64,000 nt of DNA from Urechidicola vernalis. Lineage in GTDB: Bacteria; Bacteroidota; Bacteroidia; Flavobacteriales; Flavobacteriaceae. The stretch's first letter is position 1; each line of letters begins with the position of its first letter. The notes under the pieces were generated by a model. That model was given only the letters and a program-made list of their open reading frames with translations. It searched no databases and was not told the origin of the DNA. This document shows, piece by piece, positions 34,043 to 43,474 of the stretch. The DNA lies in contig NZ_JAVRHV010000009.1 of assembly GCF_031846385.1 (NCBI RefSeq), forward strand, positions 18,489 through 82,488, given 5' to 3'. The translations under genes and the position numbers were made by a program.

Positions 34043-36470
34043 TTTTTTTTCTTTTTTCAATCATAAACCAACCAAATGGAATTATTAATAAAAGTGTATA
34101 TGATATTAACGTAATCGTATTCCCTTTTCTAATTACAGTCGGTTCAAATTTAAATTCGATAGTATGTTCTCCTGAAGGAACAAACAAACCACGCAATATG
34201 TAATTCGTTCTAATATGCTCAACTAATTTACCATCAATGTATGCATTCCACCCATTCTTGTAATACATCTCAGAAAATACCGCGAAGGCTTCCATGTTAC
34301 TTTTTGAATTGTATTTCAAATAGTTTGGTTTATAGTCTGTCAATTGAATTGTTGCCAAAGAATCTTTACTAAAACGTAAATCTCTACCATCTACGACATT
34401 AGAAAACTGAGCGCTATTTACAATTGCAATCTCTCTAGAATTTAGACTATCTAATGCCTTTATTTCTTCATTGGCATTATCAACAAACCCTATTTTATTC
34501 ACAAACCAAGCATTACCGTTTGCAGCATCACTTTGCTCCAAAATCTCTTTACCTGAATCATCAGAACTAATAAAATACTTTACATTAAGCATATTAAATA
34601 CTTCCTGATTTCCCTTAGCCATATGAAAATCATACAATTCTTGATAACGTCTAGGTTTTGCAGCATGATAGCCTCCAATGGATTTGTGAAAATATGGTGT
34701 TACACCATCGGCCATCGGGTTTCTATTTAAATTAGCAACCCTATATGTTCCCTTATCTTTTAAAATTTCCTTGTCAATTGCCGAAGCATTAAATGGTTTA
34801 TTAACTTTTCTTGCCGAAGTAAAATGCGCATCGTTTACATACCTCTTATCCACTTTTACTAAATCCGATACAATAAGAACACCTAATATTGCTACAAAAA
34901 CAAGTTCTTTAATTTTATTCTGAACAAACATCCAGATTAACCCAGCCAACACGGCAACAAAACCTAACGTTCTTATCGCATCGCCGTTGAAAAGCGACTG
35001 CCTATCGGCAACAATGGCATCTAAAAACCCTGCAACCTGAGCATCAATCTGTTCATCTATTGGAGTTACAAAAGAGAATAAACTTGTTCCTAGAACCACA
35101 AATAGAAGAGCCAAACCAACCACAATAAAAGTCGTTAATTTTAATCCTTTTAATTTCTCCTCCTTAGATAAGTTATCTGCTAGTAATTCTTTTACTCCAA
35201 GTATACCAAGCAATGGAATACACAATTCTGCAATAACTTGTATCGACGCCACCGCTCTAAATTTGTTATAAAGTGGCACATAATTGATAAAGAAATCGGT
35301 TAAGAAGGCAAAATGTTTCCCCCAACTCAAAAGAATCGAGAAAATAGTTGCTGCAAGTAACCAATACTTATATTTCCCTTTTACCAAAAATAGTCCAAGT
35401 ACAAACAGAAAAATGAATATTGCTCCTATGTAATACGGCGCAGCAACAAATGGCATTTTACCCCAATACATTGAAGACACCTGCATTAAATAGTTTGCAT
35501 CTCCAGGATTTAATCCTTTATTAACTGCATCTTGTAAAAATTCACGTAACTGACTCTCATCAACGCGTTCACCATTTGTACCACCAACAAATCTTGGAAT
35601 AAACAAACTAAATGTTTCCCATTGTCCGTAACTATATTCAGTAATATATTCTGTAGATAAGCCCGATGTTTTCTCTTTTTCAGATCCATCAGGATTAATA
35701 GTTAATTCACTTTGACTTCGTGTACTTTCTTTCGCATATTCTTGGGTCGCCATTAAACTTGTAGCGTTAGTCCCCACCGCAATAATTACGGCTACAACCA
35801 AAATTCCAATTGCTTTAAAAAACTCAGGTAATTCCTTCTTTTTAAATGCTTCTATAAATTGAATTATACCCAATATAATAACAGCAAACATTAAGTAATA
35901 GGTCATCTGAATATGACTCGCCATTAATTCAAGTGACATGGCTAAGGCGGTCACAACAAACCCCCATAAATATTTACGTTGAAACACTAATAAAATACCC
36001 GAAAGCACTAAAGGCATATAACCAATTGCATGTGCTTTTGCGTTATGCCCAGCGGCATATAAACTGATAAAATAAGTAGAGAATCCGAATCCGAGCGCTC
36101 CGATTATAGCCAACTTCCAATCTACTTTTAACACCAATAATAAAACAAAAAAACCTACAAAACACAGAAACAAATAGTCCGCCGGTCTTGGTAAAAACCG
36201 AATTACACTATCTAGTTTTTTAATAAAATCGTATGGGTAATACGTACTTACAACGTATGACGGCATTCCTCCAAAAGAAGTATTTGTCCAATAAGGCTCC
36301 TCATCATGTTGTTTTCTATAATCAACAATTTCTTTAGAAGATCCAATAAATTGTGTGATATCACTTTGTTGGATTTTCTTTCCTTGCAAAACCGGAGAGA
36401 AATACGCCAAAGATGCAATAACAAAAATTACAATTGCTACTGCATAGGGAATAAGCTTTTTAAAATTCAT
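34011..36470 (-). CDS. YfhO family multi-pass membrane protein
   Basis: An 819-residue protein with one N-terminal helix (FKKLIPYAVAIVIFVIASLAY), about 11-12 further membrane segments and a soluble C-terminal region, ending in another helix. It fits the YfhO family, a GT-C-like group that in Bacillus supports glycosylation of teichoic or lipoteichoic acids. Periplasmic loop 1 carries the DITQFIG and EEPYWTNTSFGGMPSYVVS segments typical of these proteins. Here it probably transfers sugars from polyprenyl phosphate onto a surface glycan; that role is inferred from family and operon. Its 3' end overlaps the methyltransferase gene. Confidence 0.88.
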   Translation of the reverse strand: MNFKKLIPYAVAIVIFVIASLAYFSPVLQGKKIQQSDITQFIGSSKEIVDYRKQHDEEPYWTNTSFGGMPSYVVSTYYPYDFIKKLDSVIRFLPRPADYLFLCFVGFFVLLLVLKVDWKLAIIGALGFGFSTYFISLYAAGHNAKAHAIGYMPLVLSGILLVFQRKYLWGFVVTALAMSLELMASHIQMTYYLMFAVIILGIIQFIEAFKKKELPEFFKAIGILVVAVIIAVGTNATSLMATQEYAKESTRSQSELTINPDGSEKEKTSGLSTEYITEYSYGQWETFSLFIPRFVGGTNGERVDESQLREFLQDAVNKGLNPGDANYLMQVSSMYWGKMPFVAAPYYIGAIFIFLFVLGLFLVKGKYKYWLLAATIFSILLSWGKHFAFLTDFFINYVPLYNKFRAVASIQVIAELCIPLLGILGVKELLADNLSKEEKLKGLKLTTFIVVGLALLFVVLGTSLFSFVTPIDEQIDAQVAGFLDAIVADRQSLFNGDAIRTLGFVAVLAGLIWMFVQNKIKELVFVAILGVLIVSDLVKVDKRYVNDAHFTSARKVNKPFNASAIDKEILKDKGTYRVANLNRNPMADGVTPYFHKSIGGYHAAKPRRYQELYDFHMAKGNQEVFNMLNVKYFISSDDSGKEILEQSDAANGNAWFVNKIGFVDNANEEIKALDSLNSREIAIVNSAQFSNVVDGRDLRFSKDSLATIQLTDYKPNYLKYNSKSNMEAFAVFSEMYYKNGWNAYIDGKLVEHIRTNYILRGLFVPSGEHTIEFKFEPTVIRKGNTITLISYTLLLIIPFGWFMIEKRKKNVQETTKETV

Positions 36471-36493
36471 TTAAATTAATTGCTTAATTAATA

Positions 36494-36766
36494 TTAATCG
36501 ACTTCTTCGTAGTCAACATATTCTCCAACCGTATTATTCGAAGATTTGGATTGGTTAGGATTCTTATCTATAACAGTTTCACCAACATTTTGTTTTGGCT
36601 GTTGCTTCTGTTGCTGTTGATTTTTTACGCGCTCTTCAAATTTCTTAGCAGCCCTATTTAAAATAATGGGTGCCATATATTTACCTATCATTTTAAGGCC
36701 ATAGTATACAATAACAATAATGAAAATTGTTCGTAAAAAACTAGTGATTTCTGCCTCCTGCATCAT
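36494..36766 (-). CDS. DUF4834 family small membrane protein
   Basis: A 90-residue protein with one N-terminal membrane helix (about 9-27, FLRTIFIIVIVYYGLKMIG), followed by a charged, Gln-rich cytoplasmic or periplasmic tail. It resembles DUF4834, common in Flavobacteriaceae and of unknown function. It is the first gene of the polysaccharide operon, 23 bp upstream of yfhO. Two adjacent ATG codons (36766 and 36763) could start it. A minus-strand TATTTTTG at 36791-36784 is a candidate -7 element. Confidence 0.8.
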   Translation of the reverse strand: MMQEAEITSFLRTIFIIVIVYYGLKMIGKYMAPIILNRAAKKFEERVKNQQQQKQQPKQNVGETVIDKNPNQSKSSNNTVGEYVDYEEVD

Positions 36767-36833
36767 TGTCTAAAAATTTATTTCAAAAATAACAATTTGA
36801 ATAGAACTTAAAACGTTTACAATGATAAAATCT

Positions 36834-36841
36834 TATATTTG
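36834..36841 (+). promoter_or_regulatory. -7 element for the outer-membrane protein gene
   Basis: TATATTTG matches TAnnTTTG, 20 bp before the ATG at 36862. No clear TTTG is found at the -33 position. Confidence 0.55.
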
Positions 36842-36861
36842 ACTTTAATTAACCCTTCGTT

Positions 36862-37785
36862 ATGAAAAACTTTTTTTTCGTCATTTTCTTTGTTCTATCC
36901 GTGCAACAAATTTCGGCGCAATACACAGATATTATTAACTCTAAAAGACCCGGTAATTCTGAAAGCCCATATGGAGTAGGCACAGATGTATTTCAGGCTG
37001 AAACTGGATTCTTTTATGGACAAGGTGATTCCGATAGAACCTTTGCAAGAATAAATCCTATGGGAACGAATTTGTTTTTGCGTTATGGTAAATTTATGGA
37101 ACAATTGGAATTTAATTTAAATTTTACCTATCAGCAAAACGACCTTCAATTCAATAATGTTTTAAGTTCTACGTCTCAAATTAGTGGAATAAGCCAGTTC
37201 ACTGTTGGTGCTAAATACATGATTTACCAAAAGGAATTTGCAGATAAGTCTAAAGAAATAAGAAGTTGGAAAAAAAGAACTGAATTCGACAAAAGCAGGT
37301 GGATACCCTCTGTTGGGGTTTACCTAGGGCTAAATACCAATTTATCAAGCGAAGACTATAAAGAAAGTGGTATAAGTCCTAAAGCAGCCATCCTTTTGCA
37401 GAACGATTTTACTCCTAGACTAAACCTTATAACAAACTTAATAGCAGACAAAATAACCACCGATTATTCAGTATACTCATATATTCTAACGATGACCTAT
37501 GCCATGAATGATTTATGGTCTATTTTTGTCGAAAATCAGGGTGATTTTACCGAATATAGAAACGATTTTCAACTTGGAACTGGAGCTGCTTATTTGTACT
37601 CTAGAAATTTACAATTTGATGCAGCAGTTAGAGCAAATTTAAATCCAGATGAGGCTGGGTTTATTGCGAGTATCGGTGCCTCTTGGAGGTTAGATATGCA
37701 TCAAGATGAATTAGTTGAATCGAACCAAGGTGGAAAACCTAAAAAAAACGGAGGGCTCTTTGGCCTGTTTAAAAAGAAAAAATAA
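36862..37785 (+). CDS. Outer-membrane beta-barrel protein, transporter-like (MetA-type)
   Basis: A 307-residue secreted protein with signal peptide (about 1-19, ending ISAQ). The rest alternates hydrophobic and polar residues in the manner of a beta-barrel and resembles proteins annotated as transporter or phenol MetA-pathway. The opening TDIINSKRPGNSESPYGVGT is typical of that group. The C-terminus is a basic tail (GGLFGLFKKKK) after the last strand. The substrate is unknown. It leads a rightward gene run: the next ATG follows the stop directly. Confidence 0.75.
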   Translation: MKNFFFVIFFVLSVQQISAQYTDIINSKRPGNSESPYGVGTDVFQAETGFFYGQGDSDRTFARINPMGTNLFLRYGKFMEQLEFNLNFTYQQNDLQFNNVLSSTSQISGISQFTVGAKYMIYQKEFADKSKEIRSWKKRTEFDKSRWIPSVGVYLGLNTNLSSEDYKESGISPKAAILLQNDFTPRLNLITNLIADKITTDYSVYSYILTMTYAMNDLWSIFVENQGDFTEYRNDFQLGTGAAYLYSRNLQFDAAVRANLNPDEAGFIASIGASWRLDMHQDELVESNQGGKPKKNGGLFGLFKKKK

Positions 37786-38907
37786 ATGATTTTGATAAAA
37801 GAAGTTAGTTCTAAAAAGGAAATGAAAGCATTCGTTAAATTTCCTTTTTCATTATATAAAAACCATCCTTACTGGGTGCCGCCGATTATAAATGATGAAC
37901 TGGCAAGTCTAGATAAAAACATAAACCCTGTATTTAAACATGCAGAAGTCAAGTTTTTACTCGCTTATAAAAGTGGTAAGATTGTGGGTCGTGTTGCTGC
38001 CATAATTAATTGGACTGAGGTAAATACCCAAAAAATTTCAAAAATGCGTTTTGGATGGTATGATATTATTGATGACATAGAAGTTTCAAAAGCGTTATTA
38101 AATAGAGTTCATGAAATCGGCAAGAATAATAATTTAGAGTTCGTTGAAGGCCCTGTTGGATTCTCGAATCTTGACAAAGTTGGAGTTTTAATAGAAGGAT
38201 ACGATTATTTGGGCACTATGATTACATGGTACAATCACCCTTATTATGTTACGCATTTAGAAACTTTAGGTTTTAAAAAGGAGAAACAATGGCTAGAAAG
38301 CATCATCGAATTTAAAGATATCGACCCAACTAAATTTACGCGCTTTTCTAAATTAATTTCTCAACGATTTGAATTAACTGCAAAAAGATTTACAAGCACC
38401 GATGAATTAATGCCCTATGTAGATGAGATGTTTGATTTATTTAATGATACCTACAAAACATTGTCCTCATTTGTTCCAATTTCTGAAGATGAAAAAAGTT
38501 ATTTCAAGAAGAAATACATTCATTTAATAGATCCCAATTTTATAAAATTTGTGATGGATAAAGATGATAAAATGATTGCTTTCGCTATTACGCTTCCTTC
38601 ATTTTCTAGAGCATTGCAAAAAGCAAAAGGAAAGTTATATCCCTTTGGAATATTTCATCTTTTACAGGCTAGAAAAAAATCTGATGAAATTATTTTTTAT
38701 CTTATAGGGGTGAATGAAAAATATCAAAACAAAGGAGTTACAGCGATAATTTTTGATGAATTTTATAAATCTTGTAAAGCAAGAGGAATTAAACGATTGA
38801 TAAGAACACCTGAGTTAGACGAGAATGAAGCGATCCATTTATTATGGAAAGATTTCAATCCATTAATTCATAAAAGAAGAAGAACTTATAGACAAGATAT
38901 TAGTTAA
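37786..38907 (+). CDS. GNAT-like acetyltransferase domain protein, 373 residues
   Basis: The protein carries a GNAT-like core at the C-terminus: IIFYLIGVNEKYQNKGVTAI around residue 305 and CKARGIKRLIRTPELDENEA. The N-terminal half (YKNHPYWVPPIINDE, then EVKFLLAYKSGKIVGRVAA) looks like a second, partly degenerate GNAT fold. Orthologues are widespread in Bacteroidota and of unknown substrate. It begins directly after the preceding stop and shares a base with the rsmE start (TAATG). Confidence 0.78.
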   Translation: MILIKEVSSKKEMKAFVKFPFSLYKNHPYWVPPIINDELASLDKNINPVFKHAEVKFLLAYKSGKIVGRVAAIINWTEVNTQKISKMRFGWYDIIDDIEVSKALLNRVHEIGKNNNLEFVEGPVGFSNLDKVGVLIEGYDYLGTMITWYNHPYYVTHLETLGFKKEKQWLESIIEFKDIDPTKFTRFSKLISQRFELTAKRFTSTDELMPYVDEMFDLFNDTYKTLSSFVPISEDEKSYFKKKYIHLIDPNFIKFVMDKDDKMIAFAITLPSFSRALQKAKGKLYPFGIFHLLQARKKSDEIIFYLIGVNEKYQNKGVTAIIFDEFYKSCKARGIKRLIRTPELDENEAIHLLWKDFNPLIHKRRRTYRQDIS

Positions 38908-39617
38908 TGCAACTTTTTTACAGCGAACATATCTCAAATAATTATGCTCAATTTACTTTTGATAAAATTGAAAGCAGACACATTGTGAAGGTTCTCAGAA
39001 AAAATACAGGAGACCAATTAAATATTACCAATGGAAAAGGTGATCTATTTACTGTAGAAATTGTACTTCCCAATGAAAAAAAATGTCTTGTAGATATTGT
39101 AAATTCAGAAAAGCGAGTAAAACCTTGGAATTACTATTTACATATTGCAATTGCTCCAACTAAAAACAACGATCGCTACGAGTGGTTTTTAGAAAAAGCT
39201 ACGGAAATTGGCATTGATGAAATCACACCAATTATTTGTAAACATTCCGAAAGAAAGGTGATTAAAAAAGAGCGATTTGATAAAGTAATCATTTCTGCTA
39301 TGAAACAATCATTAAAATTTCGATTACCAAAATTAAATGATGTAGTTTCATTTTCAGAATTTATTTCTAAGGAAATAGAAGGTGATAAGCTCATTGCTCA
39401 TTGTGAAGAAACGAATAAAAAAACTCTAAAACAGGTTATACAAGGCTCAAATAAAATTACAATTTTAATTGGTCCTGAAGGTGATTTTTCAATTGCTGAA
39501 ATTGAAAAAGCACTAGGCAAAAATTTCGAACCTGTTACTTTTGGAGCAAGTAGATTAAGAACTGAAACTGCAGGTATAGTTGCTGCGCATAGCGTTTCGA
39601 TATTAAACGAAAAATAA
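38907..39617 (+). CDS. rsmE: 16S rRNA (uracil1498-N3)-methyltransferase RsmE
   Basis: RsmE methylates U1498 of 16S rRNA. The 236-residue SPOUT-family protein has an N-terminal PUA-like domain (ESRHIVKVLRKNTGDQLNI) and the C-terminal knot motifs AIAPTKNNDRYEWFLEKATE, ILIGPEGDFSIAEIE and SRLRTETAGIVAAH. Length is normal. It overlaps both neighbours by one base (TAATG on both sides), so it is translationally coupled in the run from 36862 to 42255. Confidence 0.96.
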   Translation: MQLFYSEHISNNYAQFTFDKIESRHIVKVLRKNTGDQLNITNGKGDLFTVEIVLPNEKKCLVDIVNSEKRVKPWNYYLHIAIAPTKNNDRYEWFLEKATEIGIDEITPIICKHSERKVIKKERFDKVIISAMKQSLKFRLPKLNDVVSFSEFISKEIEGDKLIAHCEETNKKTLKQVIQGSNKITILIGPEGDFSIAEIEKALGKNFEPVTFGASRLRTETAGIVAAHSVSILNEK

Positions 39618-40258
39618 TGAAAAGATTTATACTTATTTTTTCAATACTTTTTAGTTCATCAACCGTTGGGCAAGAATTGGCAACCTTAAAATATGACGGC
39701 GGTGGTGATTGGTACTCTAACCCTACAGCACTGCCTAATCTGATTCAATATTGTAATAATAATATACAAACAAAAATATCCAGCAATCAAACTTCAGTAG
39801 AAGTAGAAAGCATAGATTTATTTAATTATCCATTGGTATTTATGACTGGGCATGGGAATGTTTATTTTTCAGATTTTGCTATAGAAAATCTACGAAATTA
39901 TTTAACATCAGGAGGTTTTTTGCATATATCAGATAATTATGGGTTGGATCCATACATCAGAAAAGAAATGAAAAAGGTATTTCCAAATGCAGAATTTGAA
40001 GAAATACCCAACAACCACCCTATTTATCATCAATCGTATAGTTTTGATAAAGGAATACCTAAAATTCATGAACATGATAACAAACCTGCGCAAGGTTTTG
40101 GAATTTTTATTGATGGAAGGTTAGTATGCTTCTATGACTTTGAAACTGATTTAAGCGATGGTTGGGAAGATGCATCTGTACATAATAATCCCGAGAGCAC
40201 TAGAGAAAAAGCCTTACAAATGGGTGCCAATATTGTGCAATATGCTTTTTCTAATTAA
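39617..40258 (+). CDS. DUF4159 domain protein, secreted
   Basis: A 213-residue protein with a signal peptide (about 1-18, ending VGQE) and a DUF4159 domain. Landmarks are LKYDGGGDWYSNPTALPNL, FMTGHGNVYFSD, GFLHISDNYGLDPYIRKEM and the C-terminal KALQMGANIVQYAFSN. The fold is glutamine-amidotransferase-like, but the function is unknown. It is often found next to rsmE in Flavobacteriaceae, as here, with the start codon overlapping the rsmE stop. Confidence 0.88.
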   Translation: MKRFILIFSILFSSSTVGQELATLKYDGGGDWYSNPTALPNLIQYCNNNIQTKISSNQTSVEVESIDLFNYPLVFMTGHGNVYFSDFAIENLRNYLTSGGFLHISDNYGLDPYIRKEMKKVFPNAEFEEIPNNHPIYHQSYSFDKGIPKIHEHDNKPAQGFGIFIDGRLVCFYDFETDLSDGWEDASVHNNPESTREKALQMGANIVQYAFSN

Positions 40259-40311
40259 ACAACTTCGTTTCTTAAAATTGGTGTATATTACTCAAAATTA
40301 AGAACCACTAC

Positions 40312-41217
40312 ATGAATGAAAACCTCGATGCAATTCGGATAAACTTTAATGAAGACGGTCTTTGGGTACTTAATATTGCATTAGCTGTTATAATGTTTGG
40401 GGTTGCCATAGGAATCACTATTGATGACTTTAAACGACTTATACATAGTCCTAAAATTGTATTAACCGGTGTTATATCACAATTCATATTATTTCCTGCA
40501 GTCACTTTTTTACTTATTAAAATAATTGACCCAGCACCAAGTATTGCTTTAGGAATGCTTTTAGTTGCGGCCTGCCCAGGAGGTAACATTTCTAATTTTA
40601 TGACACAAATGGCGAAAGGAAACGCGGCCCTTTCGGTAAGTTTAACTGCATTTGCTACACTCATTTGCCTAGTAATGACACCTTTAAATTTTCAGTTTTG
40701 GAGTAATCTTCATGAGCCCACGGCTCAAATTTTACAATCGGTACAATTAGATTCTTGGAAACTTGTAAAACTGGTATTGCTAATCTTGGGGATACCGCTT
40801 GTTTTAGGAATATCTTTTAGACGCTGGAAAGAGGACTTAGCCTTAAAAGTAATGAAAGTTCTAAAACCAATATCGGTAATGGTTTTTATTGCTTTAATAG
40901 TTATCGCCTTTTCTCAAAATATCGATATTTTCTTAAATCATATTCACTATGTTTTATTTATTGTTTTAATTCATAATATCATTGGTTTACTTCAAGGTTA
41001 TTATGCTGGGCAAATTATGAGTCTCAGTTTTAAGAATAAAAAAACACTATCTATAGAAACTGGAATTCAAAATTCAGGTTTAGGCCTTGTTTTAGTATTC
41101 GCTTTTTTTGAAGATTTGGGTGGCATGGCCCTGTTAGTTGCCTTTTGGGGAATTTGGGATATCGTTTCCGGACTAGTACTCGCTGCCTTTTGGGGGCGTA
41201 AAAAAACAAGTAACTAA
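40312..41217 (+). CDS. Bile acid:sodium symporter family transporter
   Basis: A 301-residue membrane protein with about nine to ten hydrophobic segments, of the BASS/SBF family (Na+-coupled organic anion uptake). Family motifs include MLLVAACPGGNISNFMTQMA near residue 85 and the second-repeat ETGIQNSGLGLVLVFAFF near 245, which form the crossing region and sodium sites. The substrate is unlikely to be bile acids in a free-living flavobacterium; a carboxylate or sulfated compound is more plausible. The acyltransferase gene begins at the base after its stop. Confidence 0.92.
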   Translation: MNENLDAIRINFNEDGLWVLNIALAVIMFGVAIGITIDDFKRLIHSPKIVLTGVISQFILFPAVTFLLIKIIDPAPSIALGMLLVAACPGGNISNFMTQMAKGNAALSVSLTAFATLICLVMTPLNFQFWSNLHEPTAQILQSVQLDSWKLVKLVLLILGIPLVLGISFRRWKEDLALKVMKVLKPISVMVFIALIVIAFSQNIDIFLNHIHYVLFIVLIHNIIGLLQGYYAGQIMSLSFKNKKTLSIETGIQNSGLGLVLVFAFFEDLGGMALLVAFWGIWDIVSGLVLAAFWGRKKTSN

Positions 41218-42255
41218 ATGAAGCAACTTTGGATAACAATTGTTAAGAACTATATCCGAATTGGGCTGTTCTTTTATTATAAAAAAATCAATGTTGTAGG
41301 TAAGGAAAACATTCCAAAAAAAGGTGCTGTAATGTTTGTTTCTAACCATCAAAATGCACTGATTGACCCTTTAATAATTGGTACAACCAATGGTAGAAAT
41401 ACCCATTTCTTAACTCGTGCAGGTGTTTTTAAACGAAAATTAATCATTAGATTTTTTAACAGCGTTCAAATGATTCCAATCTACCGTGTAAGAGATGGTT
41501 GGAATACAATTCCAAAAAACATTGCCATTATTAATAAATGTATCAATCTTTTACATAAAAATAATGTCATTTTAATTTTTCCAGAAGGAGGACATAATTT
41601 GGCAAGAAGAATTCGTGTGCTTAGTAAAGGATTTACACGAATTTTGTTTGGTACTTTTGAGATATATCCAGAAATGGAAATTCAAATTGTCCCAGTAGGT
41701 CTTAACTATGATCATATTCTAGACCATCCTGCTTCTTGCTCGGTATATTATGGAAAACCAATTGATGCTAAGAAATTTTGGAATCCTAATGATATTTTTA
41801 CTTCTACCAATGAACTCAAAGAAGTTGTAAGAAATGAAATGAAAGTGCTTACCACGCATATTGAAGATTTAAATAATTATGATAAAATTGTAAATGCTTT
41901 AAATAATGATAATGCTGACTTTCTGGACCCAATTGCTACGAATATAAAAATCGAAACACTTAGCCTAAACCCAAATACAACTACATATAAAAATAAATCA
42001 AGCTCAATAATTCGTATTTTATTCATTGCAAATAGTCTTATTCCTTGGTTATTATGGAAAAAAGTACAACCCATTATTAAAGAGTTGGAATTCACAAGTA
42101 CGTTCAGATTCGCTTTCGGAATAACACTTTTTCCGTCATTTTATGTCATTCAAAGTTTTCTTATTGGTAGTATTTTTACCTCAGCTTGGGGCTATTATTA
42201 CCTTTTCACAAGTATCTTAATTGGTCTTTTAAATAGTAAGTTCACTAGTAGATAG
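41218..42255 (+). CDS. 1-acyl-glycerol-3-phosphate acyltransferase-like (PlsC family)
   Basis: A 345-residue membrane-associated acyltransferase. The PlsC domain (about 10-200) has the catalytic motif VSNHQNALIDPL, with five residues between His and Asp as in a known subgroup (the classical form is HX4D). The substrate-binding motif FPEGGHN lies near residue 121. Two hydrophobic segments near the C-terminus (about 258-278 and 300-340) may anchor it. It probably acylates glycerophosphate or a related lipid. It lies directly after the symporter gene. Confidence 0.88.
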   Translation: MKQLWITIVKNYIRIGLFFYYKKINVVGKENIPKKGAVMFVSNHQNALIDPLIIGTTNGRNTHFLTRAGVFKRKLIIRFFNSVQMIPIYRVRDGWNTIPKNIAIINKCINLLHKNNVILIFPEGGHNLARRIRVLSKGFTRILFGTFEIYPEMEIQIVPVGLNYDHILDHPASCSVYYGKPIDAKKFWNPNDIFTSTNELKEVVRNEMKVLTTHIEDLNNYDKIVNALNNDNADFLDPIATNIKIETLSLNPNTTTYKNKSSSIIRILFIANSLIPWLLWKKVQPIIKELEFTSTFRFAFGITLFPSFYVIQSFLIGSIFTSAWGYYYLFTSILIGLLNSKFTSR

Positions 42256-42292
42256 TTCATTATTGAAAAATAAAAATAATAACTGAATTACG

Positions 42293-42300
42293 TATATTTG
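42293..42300 (+). promoter_or_regulatory. -7 element upstream of the first low-complexity secreted protein
   Basis: TATATTTG matches TAnnTTTG, 51 bp before the ATG at 42352. A clear -33 element at the usual distance is missing. Confidence 0.5.
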
Positions 42301-42351
42301 CTTTAACAAGAACAAATATTGAAAAATATTGTTTTTATAAAACAAAAAATT

Positions 42352-43455
42352 ATGAAAAAACTCAGTCTTCTGCTGCTCCTATTTCTAGGAGTGACAATAT
42401 ACGCTCAAGATACCACTACGGTTACCGCTGCAAGCGAAGATATTAGTGAAAATCTGGACTTAGAAGCAGTAGCAGCGGCCTTTGGAGATTCAAAGGATTT
42501 GGAAGATTTCGAGAATAAATTAAATGATCCAAAAGAAAAATTATCCAACTTAGATTTAAATGATGATGGCGAGGTAGATTACTTAAGGGTTGTTAGTAAT
42601 TCCGATAAAAACACCCATGTTGTTACGGTTCAAGCAGTAATTGGTAAAGACCAATTTCAAGATGTTTGTACCATCGATGTTCAAAAAGATTCTAAGGGAG
42701 ATACGCAAGTACAGGTAGTTGGAGATGTATATATGTACGGAACAAATTATATTGTTCAACCAGTTTATGTTACGGCTCCTGTTATTTTTACTTGGTTTTG
42801 GGGTCCAATTTTTAGACCATGGTATTCTCCTTTCTATTGGGGTTACTATCCACCATATTACAGACCTTGGCGGGCCATTGCTATTCATAACTACAGATAT
42901 CATGCGCGTACTTACGCACACCATCGCCATTCGTACAATAGAGCAAATGTTAGAATTAATAACAATGTAAATATTAACGTGAATAACCGTAGAAATGATT
43001 TGGCTGTAACAAGACCAGATAATTCATTTCAAAAAAGAAACAAAGGTGTAACCAATAAACAGGGTTTATCCAATAGAGCCGCTACAACTAACAATAGAGC
43101 AAATACTAATAATAGAGCAAACACCAAAAATAAAAGAGACGGCAAGGCCACCACAGGAAATAAAGTTTCACCAAGTTGGAAACCGTCATCTAGAGAGCGG
43201 GTTCATAAAAGCACAAGACCATCTACAAGACCAAGTACAATGCCAGGGTCAAGACCATCAACAAGGCCTTCAACTAGGCCAACTTCACCTTCTACTCGAC
43301 CATCATACAATCCTAGTTCTAGGCCTAGCTCTAGACCAAGTACTAGACCGAATACAAGGCCAAGCACAAATACTAGACCAAGCACCAGACCTACATCAAG
43401 GCCATCATATAACAGATCGATGCCATCTAGAAGCATGGGTACTAGAAGAAGATAA
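42352..43455 (+). CDS. Secreted protein with acidic domain, aromatic segment and Arg-Pro-Ser repeats
   Basis: I do not recognise a named family. The 367-residue protein has a signal peptide (about 1-18, ending IYAQ), then a folded acidic domain (about 25-135) with an EF-hand-like loop LDLNDDGEVDYLRV. Next come a Tyr/Trp/Pro-rich segment (FWGPIFRPWYSPFYWGYYPP), a His/Arg/Asn-rich stretch, and about 80 residues of Arg-Pro-Ser-Thr repeats ending GTRRR. The start is ATG 42352; an in-frame TTG 33 bp upstream is rejected. The gene at 44422-45456 encodes a paralogue, and an MscS channel lies between them. The basic tail might bind polyanions such as peptidoglycan or DNA; that is inference. Confidence 0.8.
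   Translation: MKKLSLLLLLFLGVTIYAQDTTTVTAASEDISENLDLEAVAAAFGDSKDLEDFENKLNDPKEKLSNLDLNDDGEVDYLRVVSNSDKNTHVVTVQAVIGKDQFQDVCTIDVQKDSKGDTQVQVVGDVYMYGTNYIVQPVYVTAPVIFTWFWGPIFRPWYSPFYWGYYPPYYRPWRAIAIHNYRYHARTYAHHRHSYNRANVRINNNVNINVNNRRNDLAVTRPDNSFQKRNKGVTNKQGLSNRAATTNNRANTNNRANTKNKRDGKATTGNKVSPSWKPSSRERVHKSTRPSTRPSTMPGSRPSTRPSTRPTSPSTRPSYNPSSRPSSRPSTRPNTRPSTNTRPSTRPTSRPSYNRSMPSRSMGTRRR
43199..43440 (+). repeat. Imperfect short tandem repeat encoding Arg-Pro-Ser/Thr units
   Basis: A run of 9- to 12-bp imperfect units such as AGACCAAGTACA and AGGCCATCAACA encodes the R-P-S-T-rich tail. Codons vary between units, which points to selection on the protein sequence and not to recent slippage. Confidence 0.75.
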
Positions 43456-43474
43456 TCAATAAATAAACAAAATA

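Noticed and set aside
34852..34860. TTATCCACT as a DnaA box
   Set aside because: It lies inside the YfhO coding sequence and shows that one-mismatch boxes occur by chance in this AT-rich DNA.
40308..40664. Open frame of 118 codons on the minus strand
   Set aside because: It lies entirely antisense to the bile-acid-type symporter, whose frame has clear family motifs.
43199..43440. Tandem array as a CRISPR or slippage-prone phase-variable repeat
   Set aside because: Units are short, imperfect and vary at silent sites without unique spacers, so they look like protein-level repeats.
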